Source: Diploscapter coronatus (lineage: Eukaryota > Nematoda > Chromadorea > Rhabditida > Rhabditidae). From it: a stretch of 64,000 bases of DNA. The position numbers were made by a program, and so were the translations under genes. Positions 46,677 to 60,922 of the stretch are shown piece by piece. The number at the start of each line of letters is the position of its first letter. Position 1 is the first letter of the stretch. Under the pieces are notes generated by a model that was not told where the DNA came from, did not search any database, and saw nothing but the letters and a program-made list of their open reading frames with translations. Location: the NCBI GenBank assembly GCA_964036155.1, contig OZ038422.1, positions 8,703,201 to 8,767,200 on the forward strand. The letters run 5' to 3'.

Positions 46677-49600
46677 ATGTTCGGTCCGACCGGCTGGAGC
46701 AGCTCTCAGGGTGCTGCCCCGCACGGCCCGAAGCCCCCCGTGGCGCCTAGACAGAGACGGCCTGGCGCGCTGGTTGGAAACGGAGCTGGCTCTGTGCCAT
46801 TCAACGAGGAGAATGGAGATAGAAACGGGAATGGCGTCTACAAGTCCGAGCCAGTAGAAGTTGTCAGCGATTATCCAGAATCTCTCAGATCATACGGTTC
46901 GTAGATTTTGAAAATTTTGAATTTTTGAATTATTTTTTCCTCTCCACTTTCAAATTTCTAGAAAAGAAATGATTGGGCTTGGAAGTATTGAAGTGATGAT
47001 TAGAAAATTAGAAAAGTTAATCATTTCTTATTTTTTCAGACCGCGACAGCATGTCGTTCGACTGTTCCTCGCCCCGCTCGCTCTCCTCTCCCAAGGATTT
47101 CAATCTGCAAGGTCTTAGTCTCCCCGCTCTTGCTGCCGTTCAAGTTTATGTCAGGAAAATTCGACTGCAAAAAGGTGTCAATGGTGAGTAATTTTTTAAA
47201 TTATAAAATTTTTGACATATTACTTACTGTTGAATGTTTTGTTTGTTTCTGAGGCTAGAGATAAAAGTTATCGTTTTCTTCAAATGGCATCTCAGAATTT
47301 GAATTCTTACAAGATCAGAATATGATATTCTACTCTAAAAAGATTCAGCTACTGAATTTACGGTGTCGGAATACCGAACACCTTGTTTTCAACGTTATCT
47401 GTAGATAATGATTTTGAAATTCAGCCGACTTTGGTTTCTCCCTTCGTCGCGTCCAGTTTCCAGTTGGACCAGGAGAAATGCGAACAGTCGTTTATGCAGA
47501 GCCGAATGATGTCAGGAAGGGGCCTCCCCGACCTACAGATCTAATGTAAGAGAATTTCAAATATTTTAAGAAATTTTTTAAAAAATGTTTTGCAGTAACG
47601 GTCTACTTCCTGGGGATGAACTTCTTGAAATCGACGGGAAAAGAGTCGACAAAATGAGTAGAGAGGACATTCAGAACGCAATCCTCACGGCTGCTGATAC
47701 AATTGGTTTGTAAGAAGCTCAATTATGCGAACGCGACCATGATTTTAGAGCTAATTGTGAAGACAGTGCCTGAATTGACCGATATGTGCTTGGAAAGAAG
47801 AGAGGGCGGTGCTCTAGACGGAACTGATGATTCTCTTCTCATCAACGATCTCACTTCGCATGGACAAGAGGTTGATTTTCGCATTCTTTCACCCTGATTT
47901 TATCTCTATCAGGATTCATATAAAAATAACACATACAAAATTTTCTACATAAGAAATTGCTCTACCTTTTCTGCCTTTTTGCCCTAGAAACTATCTAATC
48001 TTGCTTCTGATATGTAACACATTCCGTCTAAAATAATCTTGAATTTCTGATCAAGATAAGCTCATTTCTCAGAACATGACAGACGACGAGAAATACTGGC
48101 TACTGCACAAGGGCGGCTATGCGATGGTGAAGCTGCTTCGACACGAGGACGATGGCCGAGTGAGGATTCAGGTGGCCGGCAAGCAGATGGCCGTCGACAG
48201 GGCTGATGTTGATAAGGTTGGAATATGCAAGCGACTTTTTCTCACTCGTATTCCCATCTTTCAGGCTAATCCCGCTAAAACGGATCGTTCAGGAGATTGT
48301 GCTCAGCTACCCTATTTGAATGACACTGCTATTATGCACTTGCTAAGACAAAGGTGATATTTTTTCTGGAACTAGAAATAGATTATTTTATAGAAGAAGA
48401 TTTGAATACATTTGGTTATGTTTATTTTGAATAAGAAATGTAATCTGAAATTGTTTTACTTGGATTTTACATGAGATTTACTAAAGAGTAGGATGGATAT
48501 ATTCAATTATTCAATTTTTTATTTACATTTTTCATTCCAGATACGGTAGCAACCTGCTGTTTACAAATGCAGGCTCTCAATCTCTGTTATGCATGGCCTC
48601 TCTGGAGGGAGAAGCCTCGATCCGTCTGCAACCCCTGTTCAAAGGCTGCAGAAGAGGACAAATGCCCCCGCACATCTATGCAATGGCTCAGCAGGTCTAC
48701 AGGAACGTGCAAATGAGCGGCTGCAACGAGGCAATCGCGCTGACTGGGCTGTCGGGCAGTGGAAAGACGTCGTGCATGCGACACGTCGTGCAGTACTTGG
48801 CTAATGTCGCTGGGTGGACCAATACGTTGCCCTGTAAGTTTGATTTCAACTGATAGAATTATTTGTTTTTGAAAAAAAATATTATTTGAGAAAATTCATG
48901 TAGTTATATCGGCAGTTTGCCTTCGTAAAAGCTTGAAAAAATATTCTTGCAACTTTTAAATTATTTTAAATTTTTCAATGATTTGTGAAATTTTAGACGA
49001 ACGACTGGCCCAATGTTTCGGAATTCTGGAGGCGATGACGAATGCCTCGACCCGTTTCCACGCAGATTCGACTCGAGCTCTCGTCCGATTCTCCCTCGGA
49101 TTCGACAAGGCTGCTGCTCTCAGGGCTGCCAGAATTCAGGCTAATCTGCTCGAATCCAGTCGAATCATGAGAAGGAAGAATGGTAAAGCCTTACTATTTG
49201 GCAAAAACTCGATTTTCTTTAAAAATACGTTTTTTTATCATGATCATATTTGATAACTTGGATTCTAGGAGAACGGTCATTCAATGTGTTCTACTACATG
49301 TGGGAAGGCATTGACGATGAAACTCGCAAACGATTGCAGCTGGATTCGATCGAGCATCCCAACATAGAGCCGCTGCACGGGAATGAGGACAGAAGAATGG
49401 CTGTTGAAGTAAGAGATTTGCAAAAATCATAAACTAATTTTATTTTTAAAAAATCCAACACATTGTCTTTGATTAATCCAAAATCGAATCCATTTTACTA
49501 AAGATTCTTGCAAGTAGTTGAATTTTAGGCCTGGCAGCGTTTCTTGTCAGCTTTGGACCACTTCGAGTTCGACAGTCAGAAGCAGTCGGCTCTGTGCGAC

Positions 49601-52600
49601 GTGCTGGGTGCGATTCTGCATTTGCACGCGGCCGGGGCGAGTCCGGGCAGTGCGCAGCGAGCACAGTTCCTCAAGATCAAACATGCTGAGGTGGATTTCT
49701 TCGGCTTTTCATTCAATTGCTTTTTTTCTCTAGATAGCTGCATCCCTTCTCGGAGTCCAAGTCAATGAACTGACTCAGGCAGTGTTTAGAGGAAAATCAA
49801 ATTCTTCGACAGGAATAATGAATATGTCTGCAAGGTAATTGTGACGTGTTCAAACATTTTTTGAAATTAGAAGATAATAGCGATACGAAAGTGGACAATC
49901 TGTCTATTTTTCTATATCGGAATATCTTCATCTCACTTAAAGAAAATCTACATAATTTCGTATCATTTCAGCCGTTTATCCCTGACTCGCTCTGCGGATG
50001 GAGTGGATGCCTTGATTTCCTTCATTTCTTCTCTCTATCAAGAACTGTTCTTCGCTGTCATCGAACACATCAACAAAGCACTAGCTTCCAATTTGGCATG
50101 TTCCTGGATTACGGTAATTATTTTTTCGCTTTTAAATAAATAAATCATTTTTTTATTTGAAGATCCTGGATTATCCCGGCTCAACGGCTCATGTTTCTAG
50201 CATCGATCCGGCAAAACAAGACACACTAGGCCTGAATGATTTGCTGTTCAACTATGTGAATGAACGGGTCATTGAAATGCTTTATGATGTCACGTTTACT
50301 GAACAAAAACAGGTAATTATCAAAGAGAATTCCCATGACTGCAACTTGGTTTAGCTCTATGAGCGAGAAGAAGTCAATGTCGACGTGGAATTTCCCTCGC
50401 AGACACCTCAAACCTTGACGAGGCTTTTGGATGAGAAACAGCATTTGGTAGGGTTTGTTTGCGAATTTATTGAAATTCGTCTCTTTCCGCGAATCTTTCA
50501 ACTAATTTTCATTCTAATTTGAAGACAACTCGAATATCTTACTACGTGAACAATTGTATGCAAAAATGTAGAGATTTCCTTACTGTAACTTTAACGTCTC
50601 CTTCTCTCGCATGATATATTCTCATGCTGTAACATTATAACGCTGTAGGATTTCCAAGTTGTCTATTTTTAAATTCTATTCATTTCACAAATCGGAGAGA
50701 ACTTTTGATTTTAGTTAACATCGACGGACATCGACAGGCGATCAGAAGAAAGACGTGGTCTGTTGGCGATTTTGGAGGAAGAGGCTCTGTTTCCCGGAGC
50801 CTCTGACGATTCTCTGTTCGAGAGAATCTTCGTCCACTTCGGGTCGAATAGCGAGGACAAAAAGTAATTTCTCTAAATACAAAATTATGTGAAAAATAAG
50901 AAATTATTTTACTCTAACTATTAATATTACATCCTATTTCATCACATTGTGTTGTCTCGAAGAGCCGAAATCATCGTTCATTAGGTCTGTTTTTCCAGAA
51001 TCATCCGCCGTTCAGCCCGTCATCGTCAATTCCAACTGTCTCACGGCTTGGGCTGTCACAGACCTGCCTACGACGTGACTGACTGGGTCAGGCAGGCACA
51101 GCCTTGTGAGAACGAACTCGCTGTCAGACCGCTGCTCGCTAGTAGCAAGAGGTTGGAGTTATTTTGTTAGTTTGGAATGACTGATAGGAATAATTGAAAA
51201 AAACGACAAAACTAGTATAAAAGCAGTTCATCAGGTAAAATTTTTGAAAGGGCATATTTATTGGTGAGATAGAAAATAGTCTAACTTTCAAATTCAATTT
51301 TCTCCCCGATAACTTCAAAATCACTTTTCTGAAATCCCGACCTTTCATATTTGAAGAAGAGCAGAGGAGAAAAGTGTTGCAGTACATTATGATAGATGAT
51401 ATTGTGGACATAAAGCATTATGCTCCGCATTTCTGTATCACTTTCACTTTTACTTACAGACATATTCTCTTTCAGCCCTGCACTCTGCTCGATATTCTCC
51501 ATTTCTGCGATGTCTGCAGTCGAGGCGGCCAAGATTCGCAGAGCCACGCAGGCTGCTAAATTGGAGCTCAATTCGAGATCCTTCGCTTCCGCTGGATTCC
51601 TCAGCAATATTCGGGGACAAGTCGTGAGTCTCTAAAGAATTTCTTATAAAATTGAAAATTGTATTTTTATTCCGTGATTATCCAATTTCATTTGTTGACC
51701 TCATCTTTTATTTTCTTTCCTCGTTTTTGTTCCATAATCGGAATTCCTGAAATCGCGCATAACTCTTATAAAATCTCCAAAATGCCAAATCTCTACTCTT
51801 CTTATTTTCATTTTCTTACAAAAATACGGTAGTTTTTGCGCAAATGATCGGATCGCGGACCACTCTAATGAATCACTCGTTTAATCTCTGTCTCTGCAAG
51901 TTTTGCAACGCGAGTCTCTTCTTCATCATCTGCAGTCATTTTTGTTGAGCCTTCAGCTTATCCCCTCCCTTCCTCTTCCACAAGCAACCTGTCTCATTAG
52001 TGACACTCCATTGATGCCTCTCCTCCTCCCTTTCCAACTGTCACTCTGTCACCCGTCAATGTTAGTTTATGTTAACCTATTTTTTGTCTGTCTCCTCCTC
52101 TGCGTATCTCACCATCTTCCATACAACACATAGCGAATACGATATAGACGAACAACGCACATTCCGAATATAGCAAATAGCAAATCATCAAGCTTATATG
52201 GCCTGCTAATATCGTTATCCCTAATAGGTCATGTTCTTTATGAGTTATAAACGGGCCACGCCCACCTTCATATTCCATAAATAGCAAATCAATTGGCTGT
52301 AATCCTCTAATCGGGGAAATGCCGTATGCGAGGAGATTCTCTGACTTGCAGGACGACGCGCTGTCTTCCATCAGGAGGTCTTCATCCAGGCTGCATTTCG
52401 TCCACTGCATGCAGCCTACGGTATGAAAATTTGATCACTTTTGAAGATATTTCGTGAAACAATTATCTAATGTCACATTGTCATTTCCTGCAAAAAGTAT
52501 CCAACTTTTTCTTCCGTAAATGAATTGTGAATAAATCGAATAGTAGTGACAATGATAATTCATAAATTTGATCAATGAAAGCAACCTGCATCATGTTGCA

Positions 52601-55600
52601 TTTAGGTCTGCATGCGCGTCTCTTCCTCAGATGTGTTGGACGTTCCTTTCGTGAGAAGTCAAATCAGAAGTTTGCTTGTGGTCGACTCTGTCAGAGCTAA
52701 TAGTCGAGGTAAATTTTTCAAAAACGACTACGCTCTTATGAAATTCTGAATACTATATGGTGGAAAAGTTGTGGGATAACCCAATAGAATTGTAGTCTCA
52801 TTTCAATGCCAATGATTTCATTTCAGGCTTCCCCGACCGTATCTCTTTCCGTGACTTCCGTCGTCGTTTCGGGTGTCTGATCGAGGACGATGGCTTCCAC
52901 GTTTCATCCTCTGCGGGCGGACAGGAGGGCTATTTGATGGACGACAGAGCTGCTGTGGCCAGAATCCTCGAGAGAATGGACGTGCACGACAGCAGATACC
53001 GACTCGGCATTAGTCAGGTAAGAACGAATCTTGAAAAAAATACTGTTGGAACAAGAAAACTACAACTGTAAACAGTGAACTTTGCATTGTTTATTCTTAT
53101 CATAAGACAGACAGACAGATAGCAGCTTATAGCGTGAAGTTTTCTGATCTTTAAAGCCAGCCGTACTTATTTTCGGACCGTCGTAGCTCTTTCGAAAATG
53201 GATTAATAACAAGTCATGAACATTAGAAAATCTCGCAACGGCATAGTATTTAGGGCTAGAAGTGAAGAAGGGGGAACTGCCATTTTTGCATGCTATTTGC
53301 AAATTGACGACGACTCATCTTTCTGCCTTATAATTCATACATGAAAAATGACGTGTTAAAAATTTTTCCATGCTATTGTAAATCTCAATCAGAGTAAAAA
53401 TAATTCAGCTTCTGCTCGCCAATGACGTCCTGCAAGAATTGGAGGATCGTCGAGAACTGAGTCTGTCAGGACTGATTGTCGCGTTCCAGAGGCACTGCAG
53501 GAAGTACCTGGCCAACAGATGGCTAGAGAAGCGGAGGGTTCTCGAAACTGCAATCAAATGCATTCAGGTTAGAGAATTTACAAAGGAAAAGCACTCGTCT
53601 TCTAATCACAACGAATTTAGAAAAATGGTCGAATTCACATGAAAATCCGCGAATGGCCCTGGTGGAAACTGTACACGCGAGTTGTGCCTTTGCTAGCTGT
53701 TGCTAGGTAAAAAATCATGCTTTTTTATTTCGATAGCAAGACTCTGAATAAGTGAAGAACGCATTTTCTATCAATCCTTTTCTTATTTTAGAATTTGTGA
53801 AAGTAAGGTTTCTTTTCCAGAGGCGATGAATCTCAGCGCCAATGGACTTCTCGAATCAGCGAGCTGGAAGCAGAGATCCGCGCTTTGAGACAAGAAAAGA
53901 CGAAGGCAGAGACGAAAGCTGCGGAGCTGACTGAGGAACTCAACAGACAGGCTGATGCTGCCACTGATATTGGTCAGATCATTTGATTTTTGAAAATTTA
54001 ATGATTCAACCATTTCATTATCATCATTATTAAATCTCTCCTTCAATTTTAGTAATTGAGATTTACTAATGGCTTGCACATGCGTTATTCACTCTGCAAT
54101 GGATTTGAAATGCTAATCATTTGAGTAACTAAAACTAATAATTTCTTTATTATTGTCTCTGTCATTGAGCCATTATTTTCTTCAAGTCAACGATCACTTC
54201 AAGTTTTTTTTATCACGCGAATTCTGGAATGCTCATTGTTTGCAGCTTCGAAAGAACTGGTTGACACATTGTTGCTTTAAAATTTGTTTGCTAATTATGA
54301 CAGGCCACAGAGTGCGTGAATGTGTATGTGTGTGGATACAGTGTTCTTCTCTGCTTATTTTCTGTCTTTCTGCATCTACTTCTCCCCTTCAATTTGTATG
54401 CTCCTTTTCTCACTTCTGTCAAAATACTCTACTTGAACTATTGAACACATACTCCAACATTCGTTCTCTTATTTTGTTTTTTTTTTTTTTTTTTTTTTTA
54501 TAAAATTCTAAACTTACTCTTTACTATACTTAGACTAAATTATTACATACAATCGAGATAATTTTTGTTCGAATTGATTGTATGCTTTTAGGAGCTGCCC
54601 TACAGCGTGAAACCGAGACTCGCATTAATTTGGAACGTCGATTGAAGACTCAACAAAACGCGGAGAACGGAGTCATGTAAGTTGATCTTCAATAACAAAA
54701 TATGAGTGAAGATATTTTCAGGAAAGAACAAATCGTGCATCCGAAGGAGACTGAATTGAAGAGAGAAGTAAGCGTCGTTTTGTTGAAAACATGAAAATGG
54801 AAATTTTAGATGGAGAGACTGATGAAAAGTGATGAAGAGTCGAGAGAAAAGGCAAGAAAAACTGTTGTTCAACTGAGAGATGTCGAGTCGGAAATGGCTA
54901 AGCTGAGATCTAGAAATGAAATACTCGAGAAGAAGCAACAGAGGTGAGGAATAGTTTTTTATTCTTCATTTTAGAAATTGATTCTCAGAATTTTCGATGA
55001 ATTATGATTCTCCTAACTGAACTACATTTTTAGAGTTGATGTTGAAATCAAAGCGATTCAAGAAGAGAAAGAGGAAATTCGCCGTAAGAAGGAGGAGGCA
55101 GAAAGAGACAGAGACGTGCAGGCAACCAACGCTTCAAGACGAAATGCTGAATTACAGGTTTTCGAAATTTGAATTTTTCCGTGAAAAATAGCATGTTTAG
55201 GATCTACGCTCTGAAAACTCCGAATTACGCGTGTCGGTCAGCAAATTGAAACGAGAACTCGATGAGAAACTCGAGAATGTGGACGGGGCTGAAATGGCCA
55301 TCGTGCAGAAGCATAAACTCGAGATGGAATCTAAGATCAAGGAACAGGTATGTTTAATCGCAACAAATTTCCTAATGTTGTAATGAAAAATGAAACGCTA
55401 GTAATGAAGATAGATAATAAAATGTATGGTTCTCGAATTCTTTCCAATGAAGATCGATTTTCAGAACGAAGAATTGGACGATTTGGCAGGCCAAGTGCAA
55501 CAGATGAAGCAAACCATAACTCGACTGGAAATGGGCAACGAGAAGTTGAAGAATGAACTGAACAGGGAAATCGCCGCAAAGGAGAGGGAATTCGATGAAG

Positions 55601-57998
55601 TCAGAGGGCAACATCAGAGAAGGGTGAGCAAGTTGGAGCTCAACTATTGGCATTTTATCCGAAAATCTGCAGATCAAAGCGATGGAAGAGGACTTGAATC
55701 AGCTGCAGGAGACAAATTCCGCTTTGGTCAAGGAAAATCGAATTCTCGATTCGCGATCCAGACAACACTATGTTAGTTCACAGAGGTTGGTAATTCTAAC
55801 TATATTCTTTCAGTTTTAGTTAATCAGTGCTAAAGATCTTCATTGAATAATTTGTTTCTCGATCTCTAAAGCACGAAGGCAATATTAGAAATAGTTTTAG
55901 GCAGGGTTTAAGCCACGTCGCTCGAGCATAATATCCTCTTTCGCCAAAATATTCTACCAAATTCCTGTTGCGTACCCTCTATTTATCAACTTTCTATAGA
56001 AGAAGCTTGATTTGCGTATTTCCTCCTCTATGATTTTTAGTCCTGACTGAAATTCTGCTTAGGTCTAATGAAAAACTAGAATATCTTTATCATTCTTATA
56101 ACTGATTTGAGAAACCGCACAATCAAATTCGGTATTTTAGCCTCGAAGCTACCGGTGATCATTACAAAAAAGAGCTGAAACGAGCATTGACTCTGCTTAA
56201 CGATACTCAACTTGTTCTGGCTCATGAACGAACCCACGCTCCTTCACAAGCAGCCATGCGACAACTCCGGTATCCATTTATGGAATTTTATCTACAAGAA
56301 CTATTCTTCCATTAAAATTCTATTTGAACAAAATCGCCAATTTTAGAGAGCAACTTGAAGACGCGGAAACTGCGAAATTATCTGCGTTGAAGGGCCGACA
56401 CACATTGGAAAGTGAACTGAATGATTTGAGAATGGAAGTAAGCAATTTCAAATAACCGACTTGTTAATGATTATTGATAATTTAGCTGGACAAAGTCCTG
56501 TTGGCAAAGAAAGCAGCAGAGGACAGATGTGCCTGTTTGCTGAGGGAAAAGAATGCGGCGAGTGCATTGTGTGAGGAGAAGGATGAACAGTAAGCATTGT
56601 GAAATTGAGTTACAATTTTTAAAACGGAAAATTGACAAAAGCTTATCTACTTATTCCTCTGACTGTTTTTATTTAATGTGAAGTACTGATCAAAATAATG
56701 TGAATTGCTGATAATATCTATCATTTTCATGGTAGAATATCAACTATTTGGAAGGAGAAGTTCACATTTTTCCTTTTCCTTTTATTTTAAATTACGAATC
56801 GAAGTGATTGCATAAATTTAGAATTCTGAACTTGATGAGACAACTGAAAGCTGCTCTGCAGCAGAATCATATGGACCACATCGCCATTGCTGACTACCTC
56901 GAACAGGTTATTCGAAAACGAATGTTAAAATTAATCAAATATCATTTTATAGGTTGCCGATCTCGAAAAGGCAAAGGAGAAATTGAACGAAAGACTGAAT
57001 GAACAAACCTCGCAGAATGAATTTATACAGGTCTGCATTGGGTTAGGAGTTTATTGATAAATAAATTACTGAATTACAGCAACACACAGTCGACAAGCAC
57101 AAATTCATCCTGGCTGAACAGAAAATAAAGGAATTAGAAGCCAAATTCGAATTGGAAAGCTCTATGAGGCAAAGGCTCGAGGTACATTTTTAAAGGAAAA
57201 GGCCATTCAATGATTTCAATCTATTTGAAATGAAAACTATTTCAGCATTTTTGTTAAATGAATTCAATTTTAAATAATCCATTTTTATGTTTAAATTGGC
57301 TTATTTAGGCAATAGAAGCTAAGCATTCCGAAGAACTCGAGAGTTTGCGCGATCAGTTGGCAGAGTCTGCTCTCGCCAAGGATAGAGAGGCTGAAGCCAT
57401 GAGGAAATTGAGGTTCGTAGATTTTCTATTTTATCATTTTTAAATCTTCGATTCAGAAAAGAAGTGTCTCAATTGCAAGAAAACTTTGGAGAGGTCAGAA
57501 AACGAGAACAGGACAGCGTTCACAAACAGAAGAACACGGTGAGTGTTTACGAAAATTGCCCAATTGCAATTCCTTCTTTGTAGAGATCTGAAGTCGAGCT
57601 TCTCGAAGATCAAGTCAAGAGACTACAGGCAGATTTGAAGACCGCTCACAGGTATGTTTTTCTTTTCAAATATTTTTGGTGAACTCCAAATAAATGCATT
57701 CAATTCTTAGCATCCTACTGATCCACTCGTTTTACGGGGTTTTTCTTGCAAGCTTTTTCATTTTAGAAATGAATTGAAACGATGAATAAGAAATGTTTTT
57801 ATGGAGATATCATAAAAATGAATGTAATTTTCAATTATATTCCTATATTTTCTGCTACTTTTTATTTGGATATTCAGACGCATCGAAGGTCTGCAATCAG
57901 CCCTGAACGATGGACTGGATGACTCGTTTGTGGATGGCGAATCGACCGGGGATTTCGGAGAGGAAGTGCTTGGAGATGAGAGGGCTGGAACGGGGTAA
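46677..57998 (+). CDS. MYO18A: Unconventional myosin XVIII (MYO18-like) heavy chain
   Basis: About 41 exons from ATG 46677 to TAA 57998 give about 1,729 residues. An alternative end splices at 57994 to 58043 and stops at 58058. Order: proline-rich N-terminus; PDZ domain (about 103-205, carboxylate loop at DFGFSLRR, LLPGDELLEIDGKRV); divergent motor head (about 245-1000); one IQ-like helix (IVAFQRHCRKYLANRWLEKR, about 1035); then a coiled coil of about 640 residues (53821 to the end). The PDZ-motor-coiled-coil order defines class XVIII. Switch regions depart from active myosins: the P-loop is GLSGSGKT (about 391), switch I is TNASTRF, and switch II is ILDYPGS rather than DIxGFE. Human and fly MYO18 are known to have little ATPase activity, so this is likely an actin-binding scaffold. 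Introns are short (42-120 nt) apart from a few; the 728-nt one is at 51624-52351. Confidence 0.9.
54477..54499. repeat. Poly-T run in a myosin intron
   Basis: A run of 23 T on the plus strand in intron 53973-54591. It reads as a poly(A) run on the other strand. I see no retroelement body beside it. Its length may be uncertain in the assembly. Confidence 0.7.
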
Positions 57999-59302
57999 TT
58001 TACACAATTTTCACATGCAAAGATTCAAATTCCAATTTTCAGTATGAATATTCTCTAAATTTCTAATGGACTACTATTTTACGAATCTAATATTCGCCAG
58101 GCCAGGATATTCTTATTTTCAATTACAAACAATAATCATGAGATTACACTCTATGGCCAGACAGAATCCTCTGACAAAATGACAGTAAATAAGATCTGCC
58201 TTTCATTTTATTAGGATGCTATTTTTCCTTGCTTTGTAAAACTATAATGAAGTTTAATCGGAATTGAACAGATATTCGCTAAGATTTATCAACCTTCGCA
58301 AACTATTTTTAAATATTATCTTTATTATAGTTTGAAAAGTTCTAAAATAATCCTGATCATAATTTATAAACCTTGGACATAAAATCGTATGGAACCTGTG
58401 ATTTCGCTTTATTCATGCCGAATTGAATTTTTGAACAATTCCAAACATGTTGTTTTTTCACTTTCTGCAATCTTCGCATATTCGTTTTTGTAATAATCAT
58501 CCATCACTTTATTCAAAATCTGCTCACTTATGTTTAATCCAGATAATAATAAAATTTTAAATATAAATTATCGAATATTTTACAATTTCCTAAAAGTATA
58601 AAATAATAATGATCTGAAAGAAAAAAGTAGTCGTTAAATTATTTTATGCAGCCAAAATGCCGAGATATTCGCGAATTATTCCAATCAGATATTCCCATCT
58701 TTTCCCTATTCGAATCATGATATTCAACGTGCAGATCTTCATATTACGGTATTTCATTTAATTCAATTCATTAATTGGTCTGTTTATGATTGTCTATAAT
58801 TGCCGTTTACCCAGCTTCGGTATCCATCCTCTGCCTTTCATCTGCCCGTAAATCATCTGCTTCTGTCTATTCCTCCCCTCCGATTCTGAATCTGTTAGCT
58901 GGTTTTTCTTTCATCGACATCCCTTCCCTTCTCTTCCCCTTTCATCCCCTTCCTTATCTCCAACTTATCTTCCCATGTTTGGCTTCGATTTCACAGCCAA
59001 TCGTCGACGTTTTGTCTTTCGATCCAAACTATCCCTCGATTTGCAGAGATCTGTCACTTTCTGCGGCAGATTTTAACTTTCCTCATCATTTCAATAGCAA
59101 TAGCTTCTCTGTTTTTAATGTGTGATCTAGAAATTCAATATTGTCAAAATTTACGATTTGTACTGCTTATCTTATCTATTCAGTTATTTTCATATTAATT
59201 ATGCATGAATTTTTATAACACTTAGTTAAAACCTATCGTAATTATTGATCCTGAGGATATAATTTTCTATTTCTTTCTTTTCTATTCTGACTTTCAGAAA
59301 AT
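57999..59302. other. Intergenic region, myosin / cysteine dioxygenase
   Basis: The first part carries the possible alternative last exon of the myosin (58043-58058) and AT-rich 3' UTR. The open frame 58790-59125 is C/T-rich and low in complexity, so I take it as promoter DNA. A TTTCAG acceptor at 59297 precedes the next start codon and suggests trans-splicing. Confidence 0.5.
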
Positions 59303-60467
59303 ATGCAGCGACTGATCGGTCAGCTGCGAGAAATATTCGAGGACGATTCAGTGAACATCGAGCAGATGGAGAAGATACTCCTCGAATACAAAAGCGATCA
59401 AAGCGAATGGGGACGATTCGCACATTTCGATGAGAGAAAGTAGACAAATCACGAATGGTCATAGAAATGCTGAAGGAATTTTTAGTTACACACGGAATCT
59501 TGTCGATACGGGCAATGGAAAATACAACATGATGCTGCTCTGTTGGGGACCCGGAATGTGCACCAAGTAATCGAATATACAAAATTTGATCCTAAAGAGC
59601 AATTTGGAAATGGCGTAATGACGGAGGAGGCGTAACGCGAAATGACAAAATGCTTCCATTTCATTTACAACCCCTATCAATTTCTCTATTGTATTCCTCG
59701 TTTTGCGTTACGTCATTTCGTCTTTAGTCAAATCCAGGTTGCCTGCTTGAAATAGTAGCTCATTCAAATTTGAAGAAGAAACAAATGGTGATACGAATTA
59801 TCATATCCATCGAAAATAGAATAAAAAAGTCGAATTTCATCATGAATATGAATGTCCTGTGAAACCAATACATATTACCTAAAATCTAAATACCCATGAA
59901 TACAGGTTATAATTCAGCATCCACGATCACGCTGGGTCACATTGCTTCGTGAAAATGCTGCAGGGCGAGTTACTCGAAACGCGATTTGCCTTCCCGGAAA
60001 ATGATGAACAAATTGAGCCGCTCAAAATGATCGAAGAGAGCCGATTCGGAACCAACGAAGTCTCCTACATGAGTGGTAATTAATTGAGAAATTATGGCTA
60101 GCTAATTGGAATATTTACAGATAAACTTGGTCTGCACCGAATGGAGAATCCATCGCATTCAGAGTCCGCCGTTTCTCTGCATGTCTACTGCCCTGGTTAT
60201 GAGGAATGTCATCTGTTCGACCAGAGAACAAGTATCATTTCATTCTTCATAGATTCATTTGAAGCGTTCTTTGGTAGACCGTTAGATATTGATTAATCTC
60301 CAATTCAATTATTTGTTTTAAATTATGCGTGATAAAGTTCAGCATAATATTTAGGCCAAAAGCACAAATCTCGAGTGACATTCTGGTCGAAGTACGGTTT
60401 GCTCGCGAAGACCACCGACCTGCCCTTCGACCCAATTGCAACTGCTCCTCCAAGTCGAAGGGGATAA
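59303..60467 (+). CDS. cdo-1: Cysteine dioxygenase
   Basis: Five exons: 59303-59439, 59486-59566, 59918-60075, 60121-60231 and 60355-60467, all in phase, give 199 residues (human CDO1: 200). The enzyme oxidises L-cysteine to cysteine sulfinate in the cytosol, the first step toward taurine and sulfate. The cupin metal ligands are all visible: His75 and His77 in IHDHAGSHC, and the third histidine in LGLHRMEN (about 129). The crosslink pair corresponding to human Cys93-Tyr157 is present as Cys82 and the tyrosine of LHVYCPGYE. The substrate-binding arginine lies in [15 protein letters not shown]. The upstream acceptor TTTCAG at 59297 supports this start. I see no disruption, so it should be active. 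Confidence 0.95.
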
Positions 60468-60922
60468 TTTATTTATTCAATCTTAGAATGTGTTTATTTT
60501 AATTTATTTGTACATATTTATTTATTCGATATTATAATCATAAATTTAGGAAATACGGCTCAAATCTATAAAAATAAAATAATATCGAAATATGAATTGA
60601 AAATTGCAAAGTCATTATTTTTTTTTTAAATTCATTCAGAAATAAAACGTTAAAGTCATTAACAGTGTTCAATATTTGCCTATTTGAAGTTGGCATTTGT
60701 CTTTCGTGACTTTTATTTAAAAAAAAATGTCGAATAGAGTTTTCTTATCAGTAGCTATGTGTGTATCAATATTGTCTGCCTTTCATATAAATCAGTTGCT
60801 AATATTAGTCAGAAATTTCAATTCGATTTCAGATTTTCATCACAAATTTATACTTGAATTGTTCGCAAATTAATTTTTCTATAAATAACTATTTATTGAT
60901 TATTTTCAGTTTCTTTAAAATT
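60468..60922. other. Intergenic region after cysteine dioxygenase
   Basis: AT-rich, no exon. It ends in a TATTTTCAG acceptor at 60909, 13 nt before the next start codon. The 455-nt gap on the same strand would allow either an operon or an independent promoter. Confidence 0.5.

Noticed and set aside
58790..59125. 111-codon plus-strand frame
   Set aside because: Again C/T-rich and low in complexity, upstream of cysteine dioxygenase; no family resemblance.
59570..59725. Possible inverted repeat around GTAACGC / GCGTTAC words
   Set aside because: The matching words are short and out of register, so arms could not be aligned beyond about 8 bp.
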